DNA from: CAVUCH01 sp963697705
Lineage (GTDB): Bacteria > Acidobacteriota > Vicinamibacteria > Vicinamibacterales > JAENWD01
DNA length: 64,000 nucleotides
Assembly (NCBI GenBank): GCA_963697705.1
Contig: CAVOPA010000017.1
Location: forward strand, 2,104,621 to 2,168,620
Direction of reading: 5' to 3'
In this document: in pieces, positions 62,970 through 64,000 of the stretch
Layout: the number at the start of each line of letters is the position of its first letter
How positions within the stretch are numbered: the stretch's first letter is position 1
The notes under the pieces: generated by a model
What the model saw: the letters and a program-made list of their open reading frames with translations, nothing else
The model's database searches: none
Told to the model about the DNA's origin: nothing
Translations under genes and position numbers: made by a program

Positions 62970-64000
62970 TCAGGAGGCCATCAATTCGGTTGCGAGACGG
63001 ACGTCGGCATGGACGCCAAGCTGCTCGACGTACAGGTGCTCGAACGCCGCAATCATGCGTTCCCACGAGTAGCGGGCTTCGACCTCTGCTCGAGCGGCGC
63101 GCCCGAGCCGTGCGGCGTGGCTGCGCCACTGGATCAGATCGAGGATGGCGTGGCCGAGCGCCCGCGGGTCGTCAGGCGGACACGAGCACGCCTGTGCGCT
63201 GGTTCTCGATCAGCTCGACGATGCCCGCCGACGCGCGTGGCCACGATCGGCAGCCCGCTCGCCATCGCCTCGAGCACGCTGTTCGGAAAAGCCTCCGAGC
63301 GCGACGGCAGCACGAAGAGGTCGCTCGACGTGAGGAGCGACGGCACGTCATCCGCGTGCCCGATGAACTGCACGCGTGAGGCGATGCCGCGCGCGGCCGC
63401 CACCGATTCGAGCTCCTGACGGCGCGGGCCGTCGCCGGCGATGACGAACTCCGTGTCCGGGCATCGCCGCAGCACCAGGGACGCCGCGTCGAACAGCACT
63501 TCGTGGGCCTTCTCGACGCCGCAGGTTGGCGACCGTGACGATCCGGCGGATTGGCCGGTCGTGCGCTGACGGGGTGTAGGCGCCCAGATCGATCCCGTTC
63601 GGTATGACGCGGATACGCGAGCGGGGCACCCGTTCGGTTGCCAGCCGGTCACCCGCAGCGGCGGAGTTGGCCACGACCACGTGCGCGCAGGCGTACGCCG
63701 CCCGCTGGAGCGCGATCTGCGCCGGCGATTTGTCGGGGTTGATCTCGCGACGGTTTCCAATCCGCACCGGCACCCCCGCCATCGCGGCGGCCGGCAGACC
63801 AAAGATGTTGGCGTAGAGGTCGGTTGTATGGACGAGCGCAATCCCGCGCTCGCGGCACCACGCCCCGAAGCGGCGCGCCTGCCGGAATGTGCTCGCCCGG
63901 CGGAAGCCGGTGATGGGGAACTCGGCAACCGACGCGGCGTGCTCTTCCGCACGCGCGAGCCATGCGCCGCGCCGATGGAACGACGCGAGATGAACCTCGA
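62970..64000 (-). CDS. GT4-family glycosyltransferase, 5' end beyond window, frameshifts
   Basis: The C-terminal ~340 residues of a GT-B transferase whose start lies right of the window. Upstream frame: FPITGFRRASTFRQARRFGA, ALVHTTDLYANIFGLPAAAM, GVPVRIGNRREINPDKSPAQ and RIRVIPNGIDLGAY. A shift near 63515 leads to VLFDAASLVLRRCPDTEFVI, GDGPRRQELESVAAARGIAS and SDLFVLPSRSEAFPNSVLEA with MASGLPIVATRVGG (the EAFPNSVLEAMASG loop binds the nucleotide sugar). Shifts near 63250 and 63185 then lead to DDPRALGHAILDLIQWRSHA and YSWERMIAAFEHLYVEQLGV, ending at 62970. The next gene starts seven bases on. First visible gene of the polysaccharide operon. Confidence 0.78.

Overview
The window looks like chromosomal DNA from a GC-rich, free-living heterotroph, most likely an acidobacterium of the Vicinamibacteria/subdivision 6 type. 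That placement is inferred from gene content: Ser/Thr kinases fused to beta-propellers, PEP-CTERM proteins, a PQQ dehydrogenase with its own heme, GH97 and GH63 glycosidases, DUF1206, and abundant GTRG-type REP palindromes. No rRNA, tRNA, CRISPR array, prophage or complete insertion sequence was seen. The only transposase-like gene is a REP-associated tyrosine transposase (RAYT) at 25979-26476.

Layout. 1-4.7 kb: small zinc-ribbon genes, a cupin, a four-helix membrane protein and two clear pseudogenes (a TPR protein and an FAD-linked oxidase with a large internal deletion). 4.7-10.5 kb: an SDR, two PEP-CTERM proteins, a secreted TGCL-motif protein, a Tat-exported Gfo/Idh/MocA oxidoreductase and a diheme cytochrome c. 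10.6-18.8 kb: the first copy of a heptad palindrome element, an RluA-like pseudouridine synthase, a kinase/formylglycine-enzyme/hydrolase fusion, a PEP-mutase-family enzyme and a PQQ dehydrogenase. 19-25.3 kb: a signalling island with CheB, a CheB-CheR-PAS-histidine kinase, a NarL-type regulator and a receiver lacking its phospho-acceptor. 25.3-33 kb: REP arrays around the RAYT, GH97, an OB-fold lipoprotein, GH63 and an SDR. 34-50 kb: a GT9-like protein, a PLP decarboxylase, a GT39-like membrane protein, a kinase-propeller protein, DUF1206, an NfeD-slipin pair, a CBM9-like protein, a propeller protein without a kinase domain, and an MFS transporter. 50-56 kb: HNH protein, SDR, a DUF697/YcjF-like protein and a heparinase-like lyase with an FTP propeptide-like tail. 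56.4-64 kb: a tight five-gene minus-strand operon for surface polysaccharide (GT4, two asparagine synthetases, a second GT4 and a sugar-nucleotide 6-dehydrogenase) that runs off the right edge.

Two repeat systems stand out. About 20 REP units share a 5' GTAG/GTGG tetranucleotide and a TTCA-loop hairpin, and they cluster around the RAYT. Three genes end on stop codons supplied by these REPs. Separately, three ~270-bp intergenic elements are built of degenerate GGTTCCN heptads arranged as a long imperfect palindrome around a shared ~48-bp core.

Caution on sequence quality. Many genes need one to seven single-base frameshifts to read through. These cluster at 12-16, 20-24 and 52-64 kb and are absent from 34-50.7 kb. 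Uncorrected assembly indels explain most of them better than real gene decay. Frameshifted genes are therefore given as one CDS spanning all frames, with approximate shift points.
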